Of a DNA stretch of 64,000 nucleotides, positions 17,128-25,706 are shown one piece after another (the first letter of the stretch is position 1; every line of letters begins with the position of its first letter). Where the stretch lies: NCBI RefSeq assembly GCF_032852305.1, contig NZ_CP136594.1:843501-907500 (forward strand). Direction: 5' to 3'. The notes below the pieces were generated by a model. It saw only the letters and a program-made list of their open reading frames with translations, was not told the origin of the DNA and searched no databases. Origin of the DNA: Parasphingorhabdus sp. SCSIO 66989 (GTDB lineage: Bacteria; Pseudomonadota; Alphaproteobacteria; Sphingomonadales; Sphingomonadaceae). The translations under genes and the position numbers were made by a program.

Positions 17128-17310
17128 CAGAGAAAGGGCGATGATGGCTTTGGGGAAGGTTTTCAGAATGAATCATCTTTCGTTTACATCTGTAGTTGAA
17201 TGGGTGTCTAGTGCTGATAAAACAGTAATGACAACACTGATTAGTTGATCCGGGTTTTGTGGTTTGCTCTTGGGCTTGCAAAAGATGAGGCAAAGGCTGA
17301 TGATCCGTTT

Positions 17311-18240
17311 ATGGCCGATCATATTCCCCCCTTTGACCTTACCCGCATAGCCCTATCAACCGGCGTAGAACTGGACGTCGCTTTGGCTGGCGCAGAGGAT
17401 GCGCCGCCACTGATTCTGCTCCACGGTTTTCCCGAATCGCACCGCTCCTGGCGGCATCAGATCGTGCATTTTGCCAAGACGCATCGGGTGATTGCGCCCG
17501 ATCAACGCGGCTATGCCGGATCGTCCAAGCCCGAGGGCGTGAGCGAATATACGGTGCAGAAGCTGGTCGGCGATGTGGTGGCGCTGGCCGATGCGCTGGG
17601 CGTCGACACATTCGCTCTGGCGGGGCATGATTGGGGCGGGGCCGGGGCATGGGCGACGGCGCTGACGCATCCGGACCGGGTAGAGAAGCTGATTATCGCC
17701 AATGCGCCGCATCCCTATACTTATCAAAAGGCCATCTATACCGACCCGGATCAGCGTGCGGCGACGCAATATATCACCGCTTTTCGTGGGCCAGAGTTTG
17801 AGGCCTATGTCGAGCGCAAGGGCTGGGATGCCTATTATAAAGAGAATTTCGCCGACCATGTGCAGACGCCGATCCCTGAAGAGGAGCGGCAAATCTATCT
17901 GCAGCAATGGCAGACGCCCGGTGCCTTTACCGCTATGATCAACTGGTATCGCGCGAGCGCTATCACCATCCCGCCGGTCGATTATGACGGCCCGCCGCCG
18001 CCTGCGGTGCAGGCGTTTCTCGACAAGCCTTTTCCGGTGCTGAAAATGCCGGTGCTGCTGATCTGGGCGATGGATGACCATGCGTTGCGGCCGTCATTGC
18101 TCGATGGCATCCATTCGCTCATCGCCAAGCTGATGCTGGTGAAGCTGCCCGGCGGTCATTTCGTCACCTGGGAGAATCATGAGGCGGTGACGGATGCTAT
18201 GGACGAGTTTCTGAATGGCGATGTCACGCCGGTGACATAG
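17311..18240 (+). CDS. Alpha/beta hydrolase, epoxide hydrolase-like
   Basis: The ATG at 17311 (MADHIPPFDL) gives 309 residues; the frame is open further back but without family sequence. The oxyanion motif is LLHGFPESHRSWRHQ and the nucleophile elbow is GHDWGGA, with Asp rather than Ser. That is the signature of epoxide hydrolases and haloalkane dehalogenases. The acid lies in the WAMDDHALRP region and the catalytic His in LPGGHFVTWE. The cap domain is rich in Tyr and Trp. The likely reaction is hydrolysis of an epoxide through an aspartyl ester; the substrate is unknown. Confidence 0.87.
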   Translation: MADHIPPFDLTRIALSTGVELDVALAGAEDAPPLILLHGFPESHRSWRHQIVHFAKTHRVIAPDQRGYAGSSKPEGVSEYTVQKLVGDVVALADALGVDTFALAGHDWGGAGAWATALTHPDRVEKLIIANAPHPYTYQKAIYTDPDQRAATQYITAFRGPEFEAYVERKGWDAYYKENFADHVQTPIPEEERQIYLQQWQTPGAFTAMINWYRASAITIPPVDYDGPPPPAVQAFLDKPFPVLKMPVLLIWAMDDHALRPSLLDGIHSLIAKLMLVKLPGGHFVTWENHEAVTDAMDEFLNGDVTPVT

Positions 18241-18274
18241 AGCGGTGCCAATTCTCGGCCAAAGGAGAATGGCC

Positions 18275-18493
18275 ATGTCTGATGATCGCGACGTTGAAAA
18301 AAGCTATCTGAAAAAAGAGCATATCGCCAAGCTGGAGCGGCTGGTGGAGAGCCTGAAAGCGGGCAAGGCCTATACCATTCAGGTTGATGGCGAGCGGCTT
18401 TATGTCCCCGCGCGCGCCGAGCTTTCGATTGAGCATGAGCGCAATGGCGATCAGGAAGAGCTGGAGTTTCAGCTGCGCTGGACGCGCTCCTGA
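18275..18493 (+). CDS. Amphi-Trp domain protein
   Basis: A 72-residue protein starting at ATG 18275, seven bases after an AAAGGAGA ribosome site; the ATG at 18269 is too close to that site. The KLERLVESLKAGKAYTIQVDGERLYVP and ELEFQLRW stretches match the amphi-Trp domain, a short module of unknown function ending in a conserved Trp. Cytosolic and highly charged. Confidence 0.8.
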   Translation: MSDDRDVEKSYLKKEHIAKLERLVESLKAGKAYTIQVDGERLYVPARAELSIEHERNGDQEELEFQLRWTRS

Positions 18494-18504
18494 ATTAAAA
18501 AATC

Positions 18505-18642
18505 CTCCCCGTTCACGGAGAGGGGGACCGCCGAAGGTGGTGGAGGGGGCGGGCCGTCTGGCGCTGCGCAAGTGGAAATCCCCCTCCGTCAGCCGCCTTC
18601 GCTAAAGCTACGGCGCCTGCCACCTCCCCGCAAGCGGGGAGG
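18505..18642. repeat. GC-rich palindromic intergenic element
   Basis: Both ends are hairpins: CTCCCCGTTCACGGAGAG at the left and CCTCCCCGC/GCGGGGAGG at 18623-18642. Between them lie GGTGGTGGAGGGGG and its near complement CCCCCTCCGTCAGCCGCC, so the whole unit is one large imperfect inverted repeat. It sits between convergent genes. Confidence 0.65.
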
Positions 18643-18652
18643 ATGATGTAGT

Positions 18653-19741
18653 TCACGCGTCCCATTCCACCCATTTGCCATGCGCATGCGATGTACCGAG
18701 CATTGTCCAATCAGCACCGCCGGGCCAGTAGCGAGCCTTGACTTCATGGCGTATCGTTTCGCGATTGGTTTCCACCTTGATCCAGGCAAGCGGTTGCTCC
18801 GCTGTGGCCTGAGCACCAGCGGCTTCCATAGCTTCAGTAATGCGCTGTTGCGTGGTTTCGGGCAGATATTGCCAGACGATAGAGTGCATGAGCACGCGGA
18901 CGGTTCCTGCTGACTGTTCTTCGGCGAGCATGGCATCGACAAAATCGGCGGCATCTGCGTGGATCAGCTTGGGCGGCTGTTTATGCGCCTCGGCTATCGC
19001 CGCTTCCATTCGCTGAAACCGGTCGCGATTTTCCGGCCATATATAGGCTGTCAGTCGCGCCGCAGCAGCCTGATCAGTCAGGTCAATCGGATTTATATCC
19101 GCGCCCTGTGTTGAGACAATCTCTATATCGCATACAGGCGGCGGCGGGCCTCGCCAGTCGGGTTGTATTCTGATTGTGGCATTGTCCGGCCCAACCGTAA
19201 CCCCGGCCAGATCAAAATGAAACCGGTCCATCATCAGGTTGATCCCGGCGCTGGAGCCGAGCTCATTCAGTGTAAAGCGTGGCGGTAGGCCTTGTTTCGC
19301 CAGCCACAGCAAAGCGGCGGCGAAATTGCTCGACCGGCCTGCCTCATTGGTCTGGGGCGGGGTATCGAGCCAGGGCAGCAGAAACGCCTCATGCCGTTCG
19401 AGTGCGTTCCCGATCAGCTTTTCCGCATCGGCCAGCGCTGTGGCCTCGCCAGCATAGAGCGGCGTGAGATCGGGTTCCATGTCGGTGAGATGCAGCGCAT
19501 GAAAGCCCCCGGCACAACGCAACGGCAGTGCATCCTCCAGTGCATTGCCTGCCCAGCCGAGCACCCTGCGGCCAAAGGCGCTATCGGCTGCCTGCTCCTC
19601 CTCATGCAGTAGATTGGATATCGCCGCACAGATACGTGCGGTAATCGGCGCGTCCATTGCAACCAAGAAAGCATTTTGGGTGGCAAAGGCTTTGGCCACG
19701 CTCAGAATTTCTTGTGCTTTGTCTGGTGTGCCTTCCTCCAT
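18653..19741 (-). CDS. DUF2332 family protein
   Basis: A 362-residue protein recognised as DUF2332 by the [19 protein letters not shown] stretch, the DWRGPPPP stretch and the later [18 protein letters not shown] and HSIVWQYLP stretches. The GSSAGIN motif resembles a SAM-methyltransferase glycine loop, so a methyltransferase-like fold is plausible, but no activity is assigned. It diverges from hisG, with 46 bases between the starts. No signal peptide. Confidence 0.85.
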   Translation of the reverse strand: MEEGTPDKAQEILSVAKAFATQNAFLVAMDAPITARICAAISNLLHEEEQAADSAFGRRVLGWAGNALEDALPLRCAGGFHALHLTDMEPDLTPLYAGEATALADAEKLIGNALERHEAFLLPWLDTPPQTNEAGRSSNFAAALLWLAKQGLPPRFTLNELGSSAGINLMMDRFHFDLAGVTVGPDNATIRIQPDWRGPPPPVCDIEIVSTQGADINPIDLTDQAAAARLTAYIWPENRDRFQRMEAAIAEAHKQPPKLIHADAADFVDAMLAEEQSAGTVRVLMHSIVWQYLPETTQQRITEAMEAAGAQATAEQPLAWIKVETNRETIRHEVKARYWPGGADWTMLGTSHAHGKWVEWDA

Positions 19742-19787
19742 GTCCGTTATTGCCCTTTCTGCGCCCAGCGCCTACATCGCGGCTTCT

Positions 19788-20456
19788 ATGACACAGCCGC
19801 TTATCTTTGCCATCCCCAAAGGCCGCATCCTTGATGATGCGCTGCCCTTGCTGGCACAAGCCGGGATCGAGCCGACAGCGAATTTCTTCGACAAGGCGGA
19901 TCGCTCGTTGCGCTTTGGCTCCAATCGCAATGATATGGACCTGATCCGCGTGCGCGCCTTTGATGTCGCCACTTTTGTTGCCCATGGCGCGGCACATATC
20001 GGCATTGTTGGCTCGGATGTGATCGACGAATTTGACTATGCCGATCTTTATGCACCGGTGGACCTCAATTTCGGCCATTGCCGCTTGTCGGTGGCGGAAC
20101 CCAAGGAGCGCGCTCAGGCGGATACGCTCAGCCATATGAGCCATGTCCGGGTGGCGACGAAGTACCCCAATCTCACACGTCGCTATTTTGCCTCGTTGGG
20201 TGTGCAGGCCGAGTGTGTCAAACTCAATGGCGCGATGGAACTGGCGCCGTCGCTGGGGCTGGCGCATCATATTGTCGATCTGGTGGAATCGGGCCGCACG
20301 CTGAAGCAGAACGGTCTGGAAGAAACCGCCGAGATTATGCCGGTATCGGCGCGGCTGATCGTAAACCGCACGGCTTTGAAAACCCGCCATGCCGCGCTTG
20401 CGCCCCTGATTGAGCGTTTCCGTGACCTTGCCGAGGCCGGGAAGGCAGCGGCATGA
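19788..20456 (+). CDS. hisG: ATP phosphoribosyltransferase, short form HisG
   Basis: The ATG at 19788 gives 222 residues, the length of the short HisG form that lacks the C-terminal regulatory domain and needs HisZ for activity and histidine feedback. [18 protein letters not shown] opens the protein; the PRPP loop region reads [27 protein letters not shown]. It catalyses the first step of histidine synthesis, joining ATP and PRPP. hisZ is not in the window. The stop overlaps the hisD start (ATGA). Confidence 0.95.
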   Translation: MTQPLIFAIPKGRILDDALPLLAQAGIEPTANFFDKADRSLRFGSNRNDMDLIRVRAFDVATFVAHGAAHIGIVGSDVIDEFDYADLYAPVDLNFGHCRLSVAEPKERAQADTLSHMSHVRVATKYPNLTRRYFASLGVQAECVKLNGAMELAPSLGLAHHIVDLVESGRTLKQNGLEETAEIMPVSARLIVNRTALKTRHAALAPLIERFRDLAEAGKAAA

Positions 20457-21745
20457 GCCTGCGGCTGAACAGCAGCGACCCGGACTTCGCGGCGCAATTT
20501 GACCGGCTGGTCAATGCCCGGCGTGACGGCGATGCGGATGTCCGCCGTGATGTCAGCGCGATTATCGATGCCGTGCGCGCGCGCGGCGATGCGGCGCTGG
20601 AAGAATATACCACGCGTTTTGATGACCATAGCCTGAGCAGCAAGGGTTGGCAGATCGACGCGGCGGAGATGCAGGCCGCGTTTGGCGGACTGGATGCAGA
20701 ACTGCGCGAAGCACTGGAACTCGCCGCCAGTCGCATCCGTTCCTATCATGAAGCGCAACTGCCGCAGGATCGCGACTATACTGATGAGACCGGTGTCCGC
20801 CTTGGCGCGCGCTGGAGCGCAGTAGATGCCGCCGGACTCTATGTTCCCGGTGGGCGTGCAGCCTATCCGTCTTCATTGCTGATGAACGCGATCCCTGCCA
20901 AGGTTGCTGGCGTACAACGACTGGTGGTGGTTACGCCAACGCCGAAAAGCGAAGTTAATCCGTTGGTGTTGGCAGCGGCGCATCTCGCGGGTGTCGATGA
21001 GGTCTGGCGCATCGGCGGCGCGCAAGCCATTGCCGCGCTGGCCTATGGCACGGATAAAATCTCGCCGGTGGATGTGGTTACCGGCCCCGGCAATGCCTGG
21101 GTCGCAGAGGCCAAGCGCCAGCTTTATGGCGTGGTCGGCATTGATATGGTCGCCGGACCTTCCGAGATCGTTGTGGTTGCCGATGGCGACAATGATCCCA
21201 ACTGGATCGCAGCCGATTTGCTCAGCCAAGCCGAGCATGATCCGACCAGCCAGTCCATCCTGTTCACCGATGACGCGGCTTTTGCCAATCATGTTGAGGA
21301 TTGCCTCAATGTGCTTGTTGGCAAGCTGGCGACGCATAAAGTCGCGCGTGAAAGTTGGGATAGCAATGGCGCGATCATCACTGTGGGCTCGCTGGATGAG
21401 GCGATGCCGCTGGTCAATCGCTTGGCGGCGGAGCATCTGGAACTGGCGGTGTCCGATCCCGATGCGCTGTTCGCCAAGGTACGCCATGCCGGATCGGTCT
21501 TTCTCGGCCGCCATACGCCCGAGGCGATTGGAGACTATGTTGCCGGCCCCAACCACGTGCTGCCAACAGGACGCCGTGCGCGTTTTTCCTCGGGGCTGTC
21601 GGTGCTCGATTTTATGAAACGCACCAGCTTTATCGGTCTGGATGAATCCAGTCTTGGCAAGCTGGGCCCCGCAACCGCCGCGCTCGCCCATGCCGAGGGT
21701 CTGCCCGCCCATGCGCTGAGTGTTGAGAAAAGGCTTGTCAAATGA
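20453..21745 (+). CDS. hisD: Histidinol dehydrogenase
   Basis: 430 residues, the standard length. Landmarks are [29 protein letters not shown], the [14 protein letters not shown] stretch, [18 protein letters not shown], and [11 protein letters not shown]. The metal/catalytic residues lie in [10 protein letters not shown], and [18 protein letters not shown] comes later. It performs the last two NAD-dependent oxidations from histidinol to histidine with zinc. It overlaps hisG and nusB by ATGA on both sides, so the three are one translationally coupled operon. Confidence 0.97.
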   Translation: MSLRLNSSDPDFAAQFDRLVNARRDGDADVRRDVSAIIDAVRARGDAALEEYTTRFDDHSLSSKGWQIDAAEMQAAFGGLDAELREALELAASRIRSYHEAQLPQDRDYTDETGVRLGARWSAVDAAGLYVPGGRAAYPSSLLMNAIPAKVAGVQRLVVVTPTPKSEVNPLVLAAAHLAGVDEVWRIGGAQAIAALAYGTDKISPVDVVTGPGNAWVAEAKRQLYGVVGIDMVAGPSEIVVVADGDNDPNWIAADLLSQAEHDPTSQSILFTDDAAFANHVEDCLNVLVGKLATHKVARESWDSNGAIITVGSLDEAMPLVNRLAAEHLELAVSDPDALFAKVRHAGSVFLGRHTPEAIGDYVAGPNHVLPTGRRARFSSGLSVLDFMKRTSFIGLDESSLGKLGPATAALAHAEGLPAHALSVEKRLVK

Positions 21746-22194
21746 CCACCGCACCCCGATCCCAATCCCGCTCAGCGGCGCGCCTTGCCGCAGTGCAGGC
21801 GCTGTATCAGCGGCAGATGGAAAATACCCATTTACCCAATTTGCTGCGAGAGTTTCACGAGCATCGCCTGGGCGCGGAGATTGAGGACGCGCAATATGCC
21901 GATGCCGAGCGCGCATTCTTCGATGATCTGGTGCTGGGTGTGGAAGAAAAGCGCGATGAGATTGACGCGCTGGTGGTTGAGCGGCTGGCCGATGGCTGGA
22001 CATTGGCGCGGCTCGACAAAACCATGGTGCAGATTTTGCGCGCCGGCACCTATGAACTGATCGCGCGCCCGGAAATCACCACCGGAACGGTGATCAATGA
22101 ATATCTCGATATCGCCCATGCCTTTTTTGACGAGCGCGAGGCGAAGTTCGTCAACGGTCTGCTCGACGCGATTGCCAAGGCCAAGCGCGGATAG
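21742..22194 (+). CDS. nusB: Transcription antitermination factor NusB
   Basis: 150 residues with the family start SRSAARLAAVQALYQRQM, the middle DKTMVQILRAGTYEL, and the closing TGTVINEYLDIAHAFFDEREAKFVNGLLD. NusB binds boxA RNA with NusE (S10) in rRNA antitermination complexes. The position after hisD and before thiL is a known alphaproteobacterial arrangement. It starts inside the hisD stop (ATGA). Confidence 0.96.
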   Translation: MTTAPRSQSRSAARLAAVQALYQRQMENTHLPNLLREFHEHRLGAEIEDAQYADAERAFFDDLVLGVEEKRDEIDALVVERLADGWTLARLDKTMVQILRAGTYELIARPEITTGTVINEYLDIAHAFFDEREAKFVNGLLDAIAKAKRG

Positions 22195-22206
22195 GCGAGA
22201 TGGGGC

Positions 22207-22325
22207 AAAACACAACCGTCAGCCCCGAGCCTGTCGGAGTCGGAGACGGTGCGCAGCACCAACGGCACTTCTCGGCTTGGTGCCCAATTGAGAGGCGGAC
22301 TTCGACAAGCTCAGCCCTAACGGTA
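22207..22325. repeat. Inverted-repeat intergenic element
   Basis: The ends CGTCAGCCCCGAGCCTGTCG (left) and CGACAAGCTCAGCCCTAACG (right) are related as imperfect inverted repeats with a GAGCxxGTCG core. The interior holds a second pair around GGTGCGCAGCACC. It separates nusB from thiL by 166 bases inside an otherwise tight operon. Similar in style to 15841-15906. Confidence 0.5.
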
Positions 22326-22360
22326 TTGGTGCCAGCAAGTCTGTTGCAAGCTGACGTCAT

Positions 22361-23287
22361 ATGACCGGCGAGGCGGAGTTTATCGACCATCTGCGCCACA
22401 TCGCCACGCACCCGGCGGCTCGTGGGTTGAACGACGATACCGCTGTTCTCCCGCTGGCCGATCAAACACTGATCATCACCCATGATATGATGGTTGAGGG
22501 CGTGCATTGGCTGCCCAATGCCGATCCGGCGGATGTTGCCTGGAAGTTGGTAGCGGTAAATCTCTCTGATCTGGCCGCCAAAGGGGCGGTGCCTCTGGGC
22601 GTTGTGCTGGGCTTTGCATTGGCGGGAGACAACGATTGGGATGCACGCTTTGCTGCCGGACTGGAAACGGTGTTGGCAGAATACGATGTACCTCTGCTCG
22701 GTGGTGATACGGTTTCTGTGCCTGCTGATAAGACTGCGCGGGCATTGGGCCTAACTGCTTTAGGCCGCGCCACCTGCGATACTGTGCCATCGCGCAGCGG
22801 AGCCAAAGCGGGCAATAAACTCTATGTCACCGGGGCAGTGGGCGATGCGCGTGCAGGCTTTCTGCTGGCACAATCGGGTGGGGCAGGTGATCCGGCGCTG
22901 CTTACGGCATTCCATCGCCCGGCGCCGCTACTTGAACAGGGGCAGACTCTGGCCGGACAGGTTCATGCGATGATGGATGTGTCCGATGGGCTGTTGCTGG
23001 ATGCGGCGCGTATGACAGAGGCGAGCGGGCTCGCGCTGACTATAGATCTGCATGCTGTGCCGCTGTCACAAGCCTATATCGCTCAACATGGCGATGATGC
23101 CGAGGCGCGACTTGCAGCCGCCAGGTGGGGCGATGATTATCAGCTGCTTTTTGCTTTGCCGCAAAATGAGAAGCCCGCAATTGCCGCAACTCCCATAGGG
23201 CAATTCACCGATGGAAGCGAGCTGTCCTTACGCTACGGCAACAAGCCTTATCCGCTGCCGGAAAAGCTGGGTTACCTTCACCGCTGA
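22361..23287 (+). CDS. thiL: Thiamine-monophosphate kinase
   Basis: 308 residues of the AIR-synthase-like fold. GLNDDTAVLPL and the later DMMVEGVHWL hold the metal and ATP ligands, VNLSDLAAKGAVPLGVVLG follows, and MMDVSDGLLLDA and ARWGDDYQLLFAL lie in the C-terminal half. It phosphorylates thiamine monophosphate to thiamine diphosphate. It is downstream of nusB, separated by a repeat element, and probably in the same transcript. Confidence 0.94.
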   Translation: MTGEAEFIDHLRHIATHPAARGLNDDTAVLPLADQTLIITHDMMVEGVHWLPNADPADVAWKLVAVNLSDLAAKGAVPLGVVLGFALAGDNDWDARFAAGLETVLAEYDVPLLGGDTVSVPADKTARALGLTALGRATCDTVPSRSGAKAGNKLYVTGAVGDARAGFLLAQSGGAGDPALLTAFHRPAPLLEQGQTLAGQVHAMMDVSDGLLLDAARMTEASGLALTIDLHAVPLSQAYIAQHGDDAEARLAAARWGDDYQLLFALPQNEKPAIAATPIGQFTDGSELSLRYGNKPYPLPEKLGYLHR

Positions 23288-23369
23288 TCGCTGCGTCGCT
23301 GCCACTTTGTTCAGAGCCTCCGCATAAGACTTGCTAAATCCTGTAAAGCCACCCTATACCTCTCGCCAA

Positions 23370-23396
23370 CCCCGCCATCAGAGCGGGGCATTTATT
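23370..23396 (+). terminator. Hairpin terminator after thiL
   Basis: CCCCGC at 23370-23375 pairs with GCGGGG at 23383-23388 across a seven-base loop and is followed by CATTTATT. It lies 83 bases after thiL and 34 bases before hppA, so it may end the his-nus-thi transcript or attenuate hppA. Confidence 0.5.
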
Positions 23397-23421
23397 GTCT
23401 GAAAGAAGGGGAAAGCGGGAC

Positions 23422-25530
23422 ATGACCATTGTCTTGATCGCCATTATCTGTGGCGTGCTTGCTGTTGTTTATGGAATAGTCACTAGTCGCCAGGTGCTGG
23501 CCGCCTCAGCCGGAAATGACCGGATGCAGGAAATTGCCGGCGCCGTGCAGGAAGGTGCGCAAGCCTATCTGGGTCGCCAGTATCGCACCATTGCTATTGT
23601 CGGCGTTGTGGTTGCTATCATTGTAGGGATAACGCTGGGGCTGGTATCAGCTGTCGGCTTTTTGATCGGCGCGGTGCTGTCCGGTGTTGCCGGATATATC
23701 GGCATGAATATCTCGGTGCGTGCCAATGTTCGCACCGCACAGGCCGCCAGTGAAAGCCTGCAATCGGGTCTGACTGTGGCGTTCCGTGCTGGTGCTGTGA
23801 CCGGCATGCTGGTCGCGGGCCTGGCACTGTTGGCGATTGCCGTTTTCTTCTATGTGCTTGTCGGCGTAATGGGCGATGCACCCAATAGCCGTGAAGTGAT
23901 TGACGCGCTGGTCGCGCTCGCTTTCGGCGCTTCGCTGATCTCTATTTTTGCGCGTCTCGGTGGCGGTATCTTCACCAAGGCTGCTGACGTCGGCGCTGAC
24001 CTTGTTGGTAAGGTTGAGGCTGGTATCCCCGAGGACGATCCGCGTAACCCGGCGACCATCGCGGACAATGTTGGTGACAATGTCGGCGACTGTGCCGGCA
24101 TGGCTGCTGACCTTTTTGAGACCTATGTCGTGACCGTTGGTGCCACCATGGTGCTGATCGCGCTGCTGGTGTCGGGTATCGGAGACGAGCTGCTGCTCAA
24201 CCTGATGGCGTTGCCGTTGATTGTCGGCGGTGTGTGCATCATCACCTCGATCATCGGCACCTATATGGTCCGCCTTGGCAGCTCGGAAAACATCATGGGC
24301 GCGCTTTATAAGGGCTTTATCACCACCGCGGTGCTGTCCATTCCGGCGATCTACTATGTCACCATGCGTTCGCTCGGCGATATGAACACCACCATTGGCG
24401 GCGGCATTACCGGTGAGGGCGGCTTTACCGGCATGGATCTGTTCCTGTCGATGATGGTTGGTCTGGCTGTGACCGGTTTGATCATCTGGATCACGGAATA
24501 TTATACCGGCACCAATTATCGTCCGGTGCGCTCGATCGCCAAATCGTCCGAAACCGGCCATGGCACCAATGTCATTCAGGGTCTGGCGATTTCGCTTGAG
24601 GCGACCGCTTTGCCGACGGTGGTGATCGTCATCGGTATCATTATTGCCTATCAGCTGGCCGGGCTGATCGGTCTGGCCTTCGCCGCGACCTCGATGCTGG
24701 CGCTGGCCGGTATGGTGGTTGCACTCGATGCCTATGGTCCGGTGACGGACAATGCCGGCGGTATCGCCGAAATGTCAGAGCTCGATGAGAGCGTACGCGA
24801 CAAGACCGATGCGCTTGATGCAGTAGGCAACACCACCAAGGCCGTGACCAAGGGCTATGCCATTGGCTCAGCGGGTCTCGCGGCTCTGGTGCTGTTCTCA
24901 GCCTATACCGCTGACCTGGGGGAATTCTTCCCGAACCTTGATGTCAGCTTCAGTCTGGAAAATCCCTATGTGATTGTCGGGCTGTTGCTCGGCGCATTGC
25001 TGCCCTATCTCTTCGGCGCCATGGGCATGACCGCTGTGGGTCGTGCTGCCGGTGACGTGGTGAAGGATGTCCGTGCACAATTTGCAGCGGACAAGGGCAT
25101 TATGGACGGCACCAGCCGCCCCGACTATGCCCGCACCGTTGACTTGGTAACCAAGGCGGCGATCAAGGAAATGATCGTGCCGTCCTTGCTGCCGGTGCTG
25201 GCGCCGATTGTGGTCTATTTCGTGATTACCGCCGTCGCTGGACAGGCCAATGGCTTTGCTGCCCTCGGCGCATTGCTGCTCGGCGTGATTGTCGGCGGGT
25301 TGTTTGTCGCGCTGTCAATGACCGCAGGCGGTGGTGCTTGGGATAATGCTAAGAAATATATCGAAGACGGCAATCATGGCGGCAAGGGTTCGGAAGCCCA
25401 TAAGGCGGCCGTCACCGGCGATACTGTGGGTGACCCTTATAAGGACACCGCTGGTCCTGCGGTGAACCCGATGATCAAGATCACCAATATTGTTGCCCTG
25501 CTAATGCTGGCTGCGCTGGCGGCTGGGTGA
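23422..25530 (+). CDS. hppA: Proton-translocating membrane pyrophosphatase
   Basis: The ATG at 23422 follows GAAAGAAGGGGAAAG and gives 702 residues with about 16 membrane helices. The pyrophosphate-binding and catalytic motifs are [22 protein letters not shown] and [19 protein letters not shown], with a third acidic set near the C terminus ([15 protein letters not shown]). The [11 protein letters not shown] stretch has Lys where potassium-dependent pumps have Ala, so this is predicted to be the K+-independent H+ pump. It couples pyrophosphate hydrolysis to proton export at the inner membrane. Confidence 0.96.
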   Translation: MTIVLIAIICGVLAVVYGIVTSRQVLAASAGNDRMQEIAGAVQEGAQAYLGRQYRTIAIVGVVVAIIVGITLGLVSAVGFLIGAVLSGVAGYIGMNISVRANVRTAQAASESLQSGLTVAFRAGAVTGMLVAGLALLAIAVFFYVLVGVMGDAPNSREVIDALVALAFGASLISIFARLGGGIFTKAADVGADLVGKVEAGIPEDDPRNPATIADNVGDNVGDCAGMAADLFETYVVTVGATMVLIALLVSGIGDELLLNLMALPLIVGGVCIITSIIGTYMVRLGSSENIMGALYKGFITTAVLSIPAIYYVTMRSLGDMNTTIGGGITGEGGFTGMDLFLSMMVGLAVTGLIIWITEYYTGTNYRPVRSIAKSSETGHGTNVIQGLAISLEATALPTVVIVIGIIIAYQLAGLIGLAFAATSMLALAGMVVALDAYGPVTDNAGGIAEMSELDESVRDKTDALDAVGNTTKAVTKGYAIGSAGLAALVLFSAYTADLGEFFPNLDVSFSLENPYVIVGLLLGALLPYLFGAMGMTAVGRAAGDVVKDVRAQFAADKGIMDGTSRPDYARTVDLVTKAAIKEMIVPSLLPVLAPIVVYFVITAVAGQANGFAALGALLLGVIVGGLFVALSMTAGGGAWDNAKKYIEDGNHGGKGSEAHKAAVTGDTVGDPYKDTAGPAVNPMIKITNIVALLMLAALAAG

Positions 25531-25542
25531 TCACCTAAATGA

Positions 25543-25666
25543 CCCCTCCTCTTCAGAGGAGGGGTTGGGGTGGTGGCGAGCGAAAGCGAGCACAATAAAA
25601 GTCTGAAAGAGCATCGGGCCCTTTCAGACTAATCCCACCCCTTGCCCCTCCCTTGAAAGGGAGGGG
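25543..25666. repeat. Paired palindromic intergenic element
   Basis: CCCCTCCTCT/AGAGGAGGGG (25543-25564) and CCCCTCCCTT/AAGGGAGGGG (25645-25666) bracket about 80 bases that are themselves partly inverted (GTCTGAAAGAG near 25600, CTTTCAGAC near 25621; GGTTGGGGTGG against CCACCCCTTG). It lies between convergent hppA and TonB-receptor genes and can act as terminator for both. Confidence 0.65.
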
Positions 25667-25676
25667 TTTGTCTTAT

Positions 25677-25706
25677 TTCTCCGCGCCTTCGGGTCTCCGC
25701 GTGAAA
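25677..25706 (-). repeat. TTTCACGCGGAG-type dispersed repeat
   Basis: Read on the minus strand it begins TTTCACGCGGAGACCCGAAG and ends GCGCGGAGAAA. It directly abuts the stop of the TonB receptor gene and is a relative of the copy at 4517-4543. Confidence 0.45.

Noticed and set aside
13546-18642. Clusters of short GC-rich repeats that could be taken for a CRISPR array
   Set aside because: They are inverted pairs of different lengths, not direct repeats of 24-40 bases with even spacers. No CRISPR array was found anywhere in the window.
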